NCBI GenBank assembly: GCA_019055375.1
Contig: JAHQIW010007320.1
Span: 124,001-188,000 of the forward strand
DNA length: 64,000 bases
Reading direction: 5' to 3'
Source of the DNA: Parelaphostrongylus tenuis
Taxonomy: Eukaryota > Nematoda > Chromadorea > Rhabditida > Metastrongylidae
Under the pieces are notes generated by a model. The model made no database searches. It had not been told where the DNA came from and saw only the letters and a list, made by a program, of their open reading frames with translations. Below are positions 22,771 to 32,569 of the stretch, piece by piece. Each line of letters begins with the position of its first letter. Position 1 is the stretch's first letter. The position numbers and the translations under genes are program-made.

Positions 22771-23020
22771 TACGTTAGTGCAAAAGTAATGGCGGTAAGA
22801 AACTGAGTTTCGAATGATTATAACTAAATTCAAACACATTTTCATTAAATGAAATAAAACCACTGTAATCAGAACATTCCTCCCTGCGATAAATAAGCTT
22901 GCTAATTTTTGTAGCATGAAAATTAGTGCCTCGGTATTCCACGGACTCCTGAAAAGCATTTTCTACATCCTGTTGACTCTGAAAGCGCTTTCGGTACTTT
23001 TCCGCTATCCGCATCCATGA
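22771..23020 (-). pseudogene. Hsmar1-like mariner: transposase C-terminus plus 3' TIR
   Basis: The minus strand encodes the last part of a mariner transposase: KYRKRFQSQQDVENAFQESV, then EYRGTNFHATKISKLI, then a degenerate WEECxDYxGF end (about 22850-23010). This follows the C-terminal sequence pattern of primate Hsmar1/SETMAR (QQDAENAFQEFVE..TDFYATGI..LISRW). The adjoining terminus at 22778-22796 reads GTGCAAAAGTAATGGCGGT, very close to the Hsmar1/MADE1 terminal repeat as I recall it. A hookworm transposon of this kind (bandit) has been described, so this fragment probably belongs to that lineage. The 5' part is missing beyond about 23020. Inactive. Confidence 0.8.
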
Positions 23021-23199
23021 TCAAAGAAACGTATTTTTTATACTCTTTCTGGAGTTTCAATAATCATCCTTACCTTAAATTTCAAGAGCTTGAAGGGTTT
23101 ATTTTGTTTTTCAATGGCTCTTATATTACGCTTTAGCAGTAAAAATAACCTTTATATTTGACACTCAAGCATTTTTCTCTGAGCAAGCTCTTCGTGAAA

Positions 23200-23990
23200 T
23201 TTTCAGCAACTATCTAATAGCACGAATTTCGGGAAATTCAGCTTTGTTCTTGGTTTTCCAAGAAAGATTTCTATTGTACTGCAACTGTGAGATTGCGATT
23301 GCATATCACATGCGGTGCGCATGCCTTGCATTGGTATGAGGATGATTCTTCACGTTTTCATTAAACCATCGCCTTTCATTAACCAGGCAATAGCACAAAT
23401 CTCGGAAATTTCAGCGAGAGGCAGCTTTTTGGAAAGAAATCTTTTAGCGCGCTGGCTGCAGCAGTAAGAATAATAAAGCAATCAGGTTGCTACAAAAGTA
23501 TGGTGTGTGAAAATGAACGTCGGTGCAAGGAAGGACATCGAATCTGCCCATGAACTGTTTGGCGATGCCGCGAGTTTGGATGTTGTAATAGAATCAGGAC
23601 TAGAGTTGGAAACTGATTCGAGAACACCCGTGTTTCCCATCACCCTCGCCGACAAGAAGGGCGCGCCGAGTGCGAATCTCAATATTCCTCTTGATGTAAC
23701 AACGCATCAAGAAGTTTTTTCACAAAGCAAGCACATCATTGAAATGGCTGAGATTTGTGCTATCGAACGATTATTGAAAGTCTGATAGAAAAGCTGTATC
23801 CAGCGAAGGTGTTCAATTGTACAACACAATTTTCTTCGTACTGATAGAGCGCGCTAAGAGATTTCTTTTCAAAAAGCAGCACACCATTGATACCCTCAAG
23901 ATTTAAGGTGCCGACTGATTACTGAAAAAAGATGGCTCAATGCCAAGGTTGCGCAATGCAAATTAAATCGAAATCAGATTTGTATCGAAA
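23200..23990. repeat. Cluster of related short repeats around a GC-richer segment
   Basis: ATAGCACAAATCTCGGAAATTT (23391) recurs inverted at 23741-23762 and, diverged, direct at about 23214. GCAGCTTTTTGGAAAGAAAT..TTTTAGCGCGCT (23423-23456) recurs inverted at 23847-23880. Between the arms, 23500-23785 is open on the plus strand (92 codons, containing IESAHELFGDAASLDVVIES) and on the minus strand. I recognise no product, and the frame ends inside the repeat, so I treat it as part of a mobile element. Short motifs such as TGTGCTATCGAAC are shared with the array at 32570-33450. Confidence 0.5.
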
Positions 23991-24974
23991 GACACCGAGC
24001 AAGTGACGACGCTGTGATGCTGAAACACATGTCTTACACTGTATAAGTGCCATAACAGACCTCATAAAAGTCTCAAAATATGTTATTGGGTCATCTTAAT
24101 GGTTTTCAAGCTTTTTGGCAGCAGAAAACCAGCAATAACGCTTCAACAGGATTTTGCCAAGGACCTCTATTATCGGCCGTTCTTTCAAACATTCATTCAC
24201 ACATAAGTCGAAAGGCGCTTTGTATTCGCGTCAATCGCGTAAATGTGCGTTGACGCGATAGAATTCATCAACTCTATTAATGAAATTGATGCAATAGTTC
24301 ACTGGCAACGCCTAAGGTGCTCAGTAGAAAAACGAGTAAACATCAACTCAATTCTGGTTTACTCAAGTACAATTTTCCAATATTTCAATTTCAGCAATGA
24401 CTGACTCGATCGTTTAGGCGACTTGTGATGGCAAGACTCTGAACATCACCCTCGAATAACCACGAATCCCATATAGTATTTCACTTCCGCGACTTAAAAT
24501 ATCTCGTTTGATTATAGATTTTGCTAAGATGAATGGGGTATTTTAGTCTATTGGTGAGCTCGTATTAGTTGGTGTGTTCTGAACTTGATCCTTTGAAAAC
24601 CGTCACCTTCACGTCGATTCCCTACGCCATCCAGCATTCCGAGTTCCTCAATAAACCAGTTCCCCTAAGAAGTATTACCGTCGGGCCATACTGTATTGAC
24701 TGAGGCTCTTGTGAAGGCAAAAAGATTGATTATCGATTACTTCGTAAACAATCATTAAATAATAAGAGTCCACAAATGCGATCGATGATGTCGACTCTGT
24801 CTGTCAACAGTGCAGAATGTTTACACATTATTTTAATGTGCTGTAGATAGAGCATTTTCGAAAAAGTGCAGTATTCAATGAAATTTTCTAGTTGCGGCTT
24901 TGATTTTGCATTAATAGACTGACTAATAAACCATTGTTATTATTTACTCACGTACCTCCTTATCCTTATAAATG

Positions 24975-25033
24975 CGATTGTATATATCTATGTATATGTA
25001 TATATGTGTATATATACATATTATACATATATT
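24975..25033. repeat. (TA)n microsatellite
   Basis: TATATATCTATGTATATGTA and similar motifs on the left side of the GC-rich island at 25034-25230. Confidence 0.85.
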
Positions 25034-25230
25034 GCTGGAATTTTCTCGCTGGGGTAGCCGGGTTTTGTTCGCTGGAGTCCCCAGTTCAGCCTAGCCATGG
25101 TCTCCAATAGATCTTCACCACACACAGGCAGTCGCCGACCCTTGTGGATCACAAAGGGGATTACCACCTTGCGATTGATAGCTACCCAGACGGTGGTCAT
25201 TAGCTGGGCTTTTCGAGTGGAGACGTCGGA
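25034..25230 (-). pseudogene. GC-rich coding-like island, possibly transposase-derived
   Basis: Sharp change from AT-rich flanks to about 54% GC. The minus strand is open for about 66 codons with a normal protein composition: DVSTRKAQLMTTVWVAINRK, VVIPFVIHKGRRLPVCGEDL, LETMARLNWGLQRTKPGYPS. The pattern MTTVWVAINRKVVIPFVIHKG recalls the second beta-strand of Tc1/mariner-type DDE domains (VMVWAxIxxxGxxPLVFI), but the Asp and later motifs cannot be confirmed. It is bounded on both sides by (TA)n tracts, so it may be an element inserted into a microsatellite, a fragment duplicated with it, or an exon. Assignment is tentative. Confidence 0.3.
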
Positions 25231-25312
25231 CATATATATACTATATATATATATATATGCATATATATGCATATATATATATGCATGTATATGCATATGT
25301 ATGTATGTTTAT
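25231..25312. repeat. (TA)n microsatellite with TATGCATA interruptions
   Basis: ATATATATACTATATATATA then repeats of TGCATATATA, about 80 bp, right flank of the GC-rich island. Confidence 0.9.
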
Positions 25313-25315
25313 ACC

Positions 25316-25567
25316 ACTTTACCAGTTTATTTGATCACAGCGTTTTTTAACTGTGCGGATCTCAGTACTTCTAGCATTCAATTTGTTGTTTCGCCTTCTT
25401 ATTGAACGGCTTACAATACTGGTTGAGAGAGTCTATTTCAATCTCGAGAGTAGCCCGCCCGTGATATTCCATAAGGCGCTGTTGTTGACTGTCGGAGAGA
25501 GTTGAGAGATGGAGCTTGACTCCACGCGCGCTGCGACAAGCATCACAACCACTCGGCTACGGCGGCA

Positions 25568-25572
<5 letters not shown>
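25316..25572 (-). repeat. tRNA-Leu/Ser-derived SINE, family C
   Basis: The minus strand begins GCCGCCGTAGCCGAGTGGTT then GTGATGCTTGTCGCAGCGCG, a class II tRNA (Leu/Ser)-like head with a near-perfect box A (TAGCCGAGTGG). The body runs through CCTTATGGAATATCACGGGC and ends with a conserved tail (GAATGCTAGAAGTACTGAGA then TCCGCACAGTTAAAAAACGC). The same arrangement is seen at 26285-26712, 32268-32520 and 49040-49312, with partial copies at 14235, 15480 and 26890. It is bounded by (TA)n tracts on both sides. It has no coding capacity of its own and would rely on a LINE reverse transcriptase. Confidence 0.7.
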
Positions 25573-25598
<26 letters not shown>

Positions 25599-25612
25599 TA
25601 TATATATAGTTA
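25566..25612. repeat. (TA)n microsatellite
   Basis: About 45 bp of TATATATA with two AGTTATATATA interruptions, immediately beyond the SINE head. Confidence 0.9.
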
Positions 25613-26096
25613 TCTATCTAAAACAAATGCGAGTATATTTTTTGCTATGAATCGCTGAGTGTTGTTGATTTTCTCGCAGATTCGATCGATCTTCAAAAAA
25701 TCGCAGCACTCTCTCTAGTTGAACACCTCAAAGCTTAATTTGATCGGGTCTCCAGTATTCGCATTTAAGAAAAATTCGTTATTTTTGACAGTTTCAACAA
25801 TTCTCTATCGACGTTGAATCAATTGTGTCGCTCGATTAATGTCTAATGTCGAATGTCGACGTCAAATACTCGGATAGTTGGCTATTTTCAACCACTGAGC
25901 ACTATAAAATCGAAAGTAGCATTTTTGGACACACGTCACTCTTATGAAAACTGTGTCAGTGATTCCTATCGTCAAGTTGTATCGTGCAGTGTTGAAACTT
26001 CAAAGTATCGACTATTCAATGACTCGAATTATCGTCCCATCGTTGTATATCTGTAATCCTTTAATCGTCGACTAATTCTGCGGTGACCACGCCAAC

Positions 26097-26261
26097 ATGT
26101 CCTCCTCCCCTACCAAAGCCAAAGTCTTTGAAGGGCCCGCCCATTTGAAGAACTTAAAGACCGTCACAGTTTTCTCCAGTGTACATCGGAGAAAATTTCA
26201 CATCTTCCAAATAATATTGGACTGCTTCGAATCGACCGTGGTGGGGTTTTTGTTTGAATAA
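26097..26261 (+). CDS. Short open frame (54 codons) in a GC-richer patch, doubtful
   Basis: ATG at 26097 in a favourable context (CCAACATGTCC), stop TAA at 26259-26261. The product starts MSSSPTKAKVFEGPAHLKNL and has a hydrophobic C-terminal end. The minus strand is also open here over about 40 codons (e.g. KTVTVFKFFKWAGPSKTLAL), so strand and reality are uncertain. No family is recognised. Confidence 0.15.
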   Translation: MSSSPTKAKVFEGPAHLKNLKTVTVFSSVHRRKFHIFQIILDCFESTVVGFLFE

Positions 26262-26284
26262 ATAAGTTGTCAATAGCAGTCACT

Positions 26285-26712
26285 AATATCACTTCATTTG
26301 ATCCGTTATAACGGTTTTTTCACTGTGCTAATTTCCAGTAGTCCTAACATTCAATTTGTCTTCTCGCGCTCACGCTCAGTTGTGGGTTTTATCTTCCTCA
26401 CGAAAGTCGAAGAATACCGAGTGGTGTAAAGCAACGTGCAAATTTTTTGCGTTAGGGCGGGACTGGAACCTGCAACTCACGCCATCCTTGAGCGCGTGCC
26501 CTGACCCGTTGCACTTTTGACGGTCGTTTTGTCTTTACGTCGTAGAATACTGGATGAGCGCGTCTCCTTGAAATCTTGGGGATAGCCGGACTGTAGTGTT
26601 CTAGGTATCGCAGAGGGTGTATGTTAACGATTTCTTCAAAGTGTTGGCGGTGACGGGTCAACCATGCGCTAAGCCGCGTCGGCAGCACTAGCCACTTTGC
26701 CACCATCCCCCA
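26285..26712 (-). repeat. SINE family C copy, diverged
   Basis: The minus strand starts GGGGGATGGTGGCAAAGTGG then CTAGTGCTGCCGACGCGGCT (tRNA-like head) and runs through CGCTCATCCAGTATTCTACG (about 26530-26555), which matches TCGACCAGTATTCTACGCCG at 32420. The 3' tail GAATGTTAGGACTACTGGAA lies at about 26335-26355. GTGGTGTAAAGCAACGTGCAAA at 26418 also resembles the ends of the palindrome at 18369-18540, so the copy may be a composite. Confidence 0.55.
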
Positions 26713-26889
26713 TCAGAAGCAGTACTGCAACCAGTTGCGATGCTGTGTGCCAATGATTGATACTCAGAATCATCCAGTCACAATGGAATTCGCAGGCTCC
26801 CGATTTTAAGAACGTTCTAATTCAAAACGAATAAAATTCTATTTTGGACTATCATGAAATAGTCAACCAGAGAGGTAATCTTTGAATGG

Positions 26890-27012
26890 AAACACTGAAA
26901 TACTTTATCTCGTTTTTTTCACTTTATGCCACCCATCATCACAGTCTACTTTGTGAATCTCAGCGCTTCTTGCATTCGGTTCGTTCATCTCATTCACCCT
27001 CCACAGAGATTT
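26890..27012 (-). repeat. SINE family C/D 3' tail
   Basis: The minus strand contains GAATGCAAGAAGCGCTGAGA then TTCACAAAGTAGACTGTGAT and GATGGGTGGCATAAAGTG, matching the tail found at about 40295-40395. The head is absent. Confidence 0.45.
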
Positions 27013-27019
27013 TCAAACA

Positions 27020-27940
27020 TTTTTTTGCAGAAATTGAATATTTTCCTGAGTATTCTCATCGCTTCGTTGCTAGAAAACAAAAATTATGAGATTTGTTGGG
27101 CATACAAAGTCCAATGTGCCTGTATCTCTGCTCTTGACCGTGCACACCCGTTTGTAATTATGTTCATCATCGACTTAAACAAAGAATAAGGAGATTGAAA
27201 GAAGAGCAATCGGCATTGAAAATTCAATACCGTTTCAAATGTAATGGAGCTTTTACGTGGGGATTTGCTCACTTGAATTATGCGACGAGTATCACTGGAT
27301 CACGTTTTTCGTATGAGAACGCCGACAAGGTACGGACGAATAGCTGACTAGGTTTATACCGTAGGAACACTATTGAGATAAGAAGATGGATGGCTCTCTC
27401 TGGACAGACCTACTGAAAACCGGCGTCCAGGATACAGTCTCCACTGTAAGAACCTAATATTAGTGGGCTCATTAGTTTGACCATGAACTATATCAATGAT
27501 TCCGACATAATAGGCACCTATCCTATTCCCGGGATTCATATTTCTCAGGATTGACTGTTTTTGATCTACTCCGTCCTCTTCTTATACTCACCTGTAGCTG
27601 TGATACGTAAGCTCATGACTAGCTCAAGATTCCTCGCACGAGAAATAATCATGACTCCACTGGTGTTGTTAGATTGATTAGAGGCAAAAAAGCGCATAAA
27701 TTCATCATTAAATAGCAAGTCAGGTGCGTAAGCACGCAAACTGGAGTTTCAAGTTTTTCTCAATTAGTCATAGTACTGTTAAGTACATTGTTCCATTAAG
27801 CTATTATTGATTTGTTCTAACAGTAAATGCTAGCGGCTCCACTTTCAAGTAGTTATTAACAATTTTTACAAGCTCATAATTTCAAAGTGTTCTAATCTGA
27901 AGGCGTTTCAAAGTGTTTTGATGTTTTTACTATGCATCCA
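27020..27940. other. Unique AT-rich DNA
   Basis: I see no gene or repeat here. Short open frames on both strands overlap and have no motifs. Confidence 0.4.
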
Positions 27941-27944
27941 AATA

Positions 27945-28050
27945 TCCTGAGAAATATGAAAAGCTCGGAATTTCAAACGGGAGTCGAACCCGTGTCTCAT
28001 TCTTACCGGGAGCGGATAATAACCGCTGCACCACCAACGCTCTTGCTTTG
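27945..28050 (-). repeat. tRNA-derived SINE head, family B (best-preserved A and B boxes)
   Basis: The minus strand reads GCGTTGGTGGTGCAGCGGTT, TCCGCTCCCGGTAAGAATGA and CACGGGTTCGACTCCCG. Box A (TGGTGCAGCGG) and box B (GGTTCGACTCC) are both near consensus and spaced about 40 bp apart, as in a tRNA. The sequence then continues as GTTTGAAATTCCGAGCTTTTC rather than a tRNA acceptor strand, and a cloverleaf does not close. A pol III promoter could still function. Confidence 0.55.
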
Positions 28051-28239
28051 CTATCACTATTTTTACGATATAAGTATTGACATTGTCAGCAGCCACCTGA
28101 CAACTGGTTTTGTCTAGTATACACATTTGGGTATTAAATCCACTCGAATTGGAATACTGGATACATATGATCTACAAAATATCTCTATTTTACCTGTTCT
28201 ATTACACTTCTTTGATGTTGTAACTGGACATCCAAGTAT

Positions 28240-28400
28240 GTTGAGTGATATGGAAAACTCGGAACCTCAGGCAGAATTTCAGGGAATCACTCATTATTTT
28301 TGGGTAAGCCAAATTCTACTTTGTATCTTGGTGGGTGTTTTTTTCCTTGGGGCCTCGGTAACCCATTACCAACGCATCTGGTAGCCGTCAGCAGAGGTGG
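28240..28400 (-). repeat. SINE family B copy
   Basis: GGAAAACTCGGAACCTCAGGC (28250) and GGCCTCGGTAACCCATTACC (about 28350) correspond to landmarks of family B (compare GCGAAACTCGGAACCTCAAG at 36473). The middle has diverged. Confidence 0.4.
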
Positions 28401-28479
28401 TCAGCGTCCTTTGTGTATTAGAGCCAGGTTTGCCCGCCGCCTTCGAAGAGAAGTGGCGATCTGGCCGGAAATAACTTCC

Positions 28480-29900
28480 AATTAGGCTTCCACATGAGAA
28501 TTCCTAGTTATTTTGGTTATTATTAATGAAAAATTTTCGATAAAAACCAAAGCTATTTTCACTAATATCTTGTAATCGACTGAACAAGATAAATTTGTTT
28601 TTTGTCTTCATTCAGCCTCTCGATTATCCCAAGTAGGGATTTACTACTTTTTATTCTAGTGAAGTGCCTGAGTGTTCTAATTTCGAATCTTTATGTCAAA
28701 ATACACAGACTATTCTGCGAGCTGGGTTATTGAAACTGAGAGAACGTTGACATTTCCGAGCGAAATGCGGACTAACAGCAAACAAAAAGCTCTTGAAATC
28801 GTAGCCATCCCGGAAAAACCTCCGTCCAGACCTTTCCTCCTACCTCTGCAGCATTCGACTGCCATTTGGTGACGATCTGTTAACTAGCTATAAGAAGGAT
28901 ACAGCGAGTTCAGAGAGGAACCCTGGTAAATCAGCAAAGTAGTGGTGATTGGTGAGATGAGAGATGCAGCGTTCTTCGTGCACAAAAGCGATGGGCAACA
29001 GGATCTGACCACTTTCCTGCGATCCACAACTGCAGATCACTATAACTTATATAGTAAATCTGTATGAAGACCATGGCTAGATGTAGTCAGTATGGCAGAC
29101 GGCGTAATCTCTATTCCGAAAAACGCGCCCCTCTTTTGTCGAGTGTTATGTCTGAGCCACATTTGCAACATCTGTTTCCAATGCTATTCATTGCCCTTCA
29201 TAGACTCGCATTGATGGAAGGAGAAGAAAAAACACATTCTGTTTACCAACTCTGAAGCAGCTACTTCGATATTATGAATGTCTTAATGAATCACTCTTCT
29301 TCTTCTCAAGAGGTGGTGTGCGGCAATCTGTGAAATATTCTCAATTTTTTCTAACAATTCTATACGATGATGTCCGAGATTCCATCGAAATTTACTGATC
29401 TTGGCTATAAATTTGTATAACAGCACTCTTACTGCTTGCTAAAGTCTACTTAGAAAGAATTAATATTTGGAACCATAAAATTTCCCGAGAAAACTGTCAG
29501 CCCCTTTTCAAAAAACCCTCGAGATTCTTACTGGCAATGTTAAAGCTTTCATGAACATTTTTTATGCAGATTTTCTTGTGAATTAGAAGACTGCTACAAC
29601 AGTAACACAGTGAACTATTTTTAATTCTGAAGAAAAGTTCAAAAAGAAGATCACATGGCGCATTTTCCTAGATACTTTTCTTCGAAGATAAGTACGCGAT
29701 AGGTGATGGGCCTTTTGCCGTCGATCAATCCCCATAGAAAAACATTACTGTGAAATACACTGTTGAGATCACCACCTTTCGCATTCCGTTCACAAAACCA
29801 ACTGTTGTTGAAGGATCTGCTCCACATCTACACCACGGTAATCTCCCAAATGAAGATCCCCTGACTGTTTCGCCAGGTTCATGTGACTGACACATGCCGT
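28480..29900. other. Unique AT-rich DNA
   Basis: No supportable feature seen between the SINE at 28.3 kb and the MITE at 29.9 kb. The longest open frames are about 60-70 codons with no motifs. Confidence 0.4.
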
Positions 29901-29904
29901 TTAT

Positions 29905-30360
29905 TTCGAGTGTTTTAACAAGACCACGCTCAAATTTCAATATCTCTCAAAATTATTATTTGAACCAATATGTCATATGGTCTGTTATGGACCCTTGTAC
30001 AGCCCGATACACATGTTTCGGCCTCGCAGCCTCACCAGTTGGGCAAGCTATTTGGGAGTGCTGTTAATAAAGCACTCAAAATGAATAGTATATCATTTCA
30101 GAAATACCAACCAGAGCAATCGATAGTCGAAAATTGCCGATCTTATGCTTTTTCATTGACGGCGGCGCTGTAAATCGTTCGTCGTCGCCTACCTCTTTTA
30201 GGGGATTTAGGGGACCCCCTAGAAGATTGGCTTAAAACGAAGGGCTTGCACGACTGACGAGGCTGCTAGGTCGAAACATACGTATCGGGCTGTATAAGAG
30301 CCCATAATAGACCAGATGACATGCTGGCTCAAGTAATAGTTACGAGATATACTGATTATT
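29905..30360. mobile_element. Palindromic MITE, family MITE-1, copy b
   Basis: The left end reads TCGAGTGTTTTAACAAGACC then ACGCTCAAATTTCAATATCT. Next comes the inner arm ATGTCATATGGTCTGTTATG..GACCCTTGTACAGCCCGATACAC. The right arm at about 30285-30345 is its inverted partner (GTATCGGGCTGTATAAGAGC, CATAATAGACCAGATGACATG). The core contains TGTAAATCGTTCGTCGTCGCC (about 30169), also present in the cores at about 8275 and 39005. The last approximately 40 bp of the right end are diverged. No coding capacity. Confidence 0.7.
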
Positions 30361-30369
30361 CCGTCGGTA

Positions 30370-32260
30370 TGCTAAATGATATAAAGCTTATCCATGTTTT
30401 CCTGTCAGAAAATTTTTTTTTTGTCATCGTTACATCTTTCTTTCCTCCATTGTGTTCTGTTTCGGCATTCTTTCTTGTTTGAAGTCTTTGATGATCAAGA
30501 GTTCCTCAATGCAGAATATATTATTCCAATTCTGAGATAGCTTTTTTTAGGGGAACTCGTTCAATTATTTGACTTTGAGTACCATTTCACTCTGACTATT
30601 TGACTCTACTTCGTATTCGTAATCATTTAAATAGCTTTATTATTGTTTTCATTATTATAACCAACTGGCGCAATATTAGTTTTGTAATGTGGTGTTATCA
30701 TAAGTTTACAATTTTAAATTTTAACTATCAGACATTCAATCATCGAAAAGTTCGCCATTCGAAATATTCGATGGTGAACTTCTATTACTCAGTCCCTCGA
30801 TTCATTGTCTTCTCAAACGTTTTGTATTTGTCATCGTGGAGGTAGAGTGTTGAGTTGTAAATATCCGCTTTCTCCCTCCACTTGACGAGTACATTGATGC
30901 TGGTACGGGCCGGTATTTCGCTATTCTGCGTCCGCACTCTGCTCGCATATGAATTCACCTTTCCGTTCCCTCTAGTCTTTCTCTGCTCGCTTTTTCCCTC
31001 ATCCTTACTCTCTCCCTCTCTTCTTCTTCTTCACTGTTTCTTTGCTCTTCAATATTAGTGTTCAGTATAGTATAGTATGAGAAACTTAGCCATTGTTCTC
31101 TTTAACATTTCGTAAATTGATGAGCATGACGTCGAACCAACACAAGGGTTCCGGAGGTGGACATAGGTTTCACTTCCTTTTTAACTGCACCTTTTTCTCA
31201 CTTTGGTCGAGATAGTCTATCTTCGTTAGGTCAATGGAAGGCGTTCTGCGAATATTTTGTGAAGAAAATCGAGTCTATGAAAGACAGTATTTTACAGAGT
31301 ACGATAAATGTCAATTTTTTGAGTAAAATCACTCAAAGAGCGCTATTCTTCCAAATCTGATTGATGGTGGCAATCCCTCAAACGTATAGGATGAGACCTT
31401 GAACAGTAACGAGTAATTCTAGTGCAAAAAATATTGTTTTGCCATTGCCAAGTTCTATAATTTTTTTTGCGCCTTCGAATAGTTCACCTAATGTGAATCG
31501 TCATTTCATAAAGACGCAGGGGAATCGCGTATTGCCCTGCTAGCTCACCATCATGGAGCTTCGTTGATCGCAATGAATTTATGAGTGAGAAAGAAACTGC
31601 TTGGAGAGCTTGTGAGCGATGAGGAATGTGGTAGATGAGAGTCAAATCAGCGACGGAGAAACATTTTGCTCTCCTAATGAAACAAGATCCACAGCAGGTA
31701 CTTCAGAGATGAATCGAGAACGGCGTAGATGATCTTCGCTTCTTGAAAGCATCTGCTTGAGAATTCACATAAATTCCTTTGTTATCTATTCATGTTTCTT
31801 CCGTTTTCCATGCAGTTTTTCCTGCTTAAATGAGGTCGATGTTGGCCAGTTACCTTCGTAAACATGAAAAAGCAGTGTATGCAGGGTATGATTTCGATCC
31901 AAACGTGTTTGATTATAGTTCTCCTTCACCCTTCGTGAAAACTGCCAGAATATCCTGATCACCGAGTTCCGACTAATATGGTGTGCCCACGTAGGAGTCT
32001 GCGTATGCTCTATGCCATTTCTAGCGCTATGGGGGTGCCATCGGACATTCTAATGTGTGAATGGCTATATGAGTAACGTGCATGGCAGCATCGTGATCCA
32101 TAATCATCTGATTTTTTCCGTTCAGATCTTGTCATAAAATTCCAGTGCTTATTCAAGCTTCGGCCTATGTTATTATCAGCTTTACTTAGTATTATGATGT
32201 AGTCTGAGATAAGAATGCATTTAACTACCTGCATCCCACCAGTATTATCATTTAACTACT
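30370..32260. other. Unique DNA with a pyrimidine-rich tract
   Basis: 30950-31055 on the plus strand is a C/T-rich tract (CTCTCCCTCTCTTCTTCTTC). It ends TTCAATATTAG just before an ATG (31132) in the frame MTSNQHKGSGGGHR; see findings. Otherwise no gene or repeat is recognisable. Confidence 0.35.
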
Positions 32261-32267
32261 TGTATCC

Positions 32268-32520
32268 TATCAGAACGCTGTGGCTGAATCGCTGTGATGC
32301 TCGTCGCGGCTCTCGTGGAGCCTCCACCCCCCCGCCCTCCCTCCACTTTCTCCGGCAGTTAAAACAACACCCTATGGAGCACCTCACCTAGGCTATCCTG
32401 AAATTGCAAGGAGACTCGCTCGACCAGTATTCTACGCCGTTCAGGAAGGCGATTAAGCAAATTGCATACTAGAAGTATTTGGATCTTCACAGTGAAAAGA
32501 ATAGACGGTACTTTTCCCTT
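32268..32520 (+). repeat. SINE family C, plus-strand copy
   Basis: Head GCTGTGGCTGAATCGCTGTG then ATGCTCGTCGCGGCTC, a C-rich segment (CCACCCCCCCGCCCTCCCTC), AACACCCTATGGAGCACCTC, CGACCAGTATTCTACGCCGT, and tail ACTAGAAGTATTTGGATCTT then CACAGTGAAAAGA. The order is identical to the minus-strand copy at 49040-49312, including the C-rich run and the GTCGCGGC motif. The region is GC-rich against AT-rich flanks. Confidence 0.7.
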
Positions 32521-32569
32521 AGCTGAGCGCCATTTCGACCCTTCAGAAAAAGGTTATTTGGCGCTTGTT

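Noticed and set aside
27945..28050. Possible intact tRNA on the minus strand
   Set aside because: Boxes A and B are good but there is no acceptor-stem complement, and the sequence belongs to a dispersed family.
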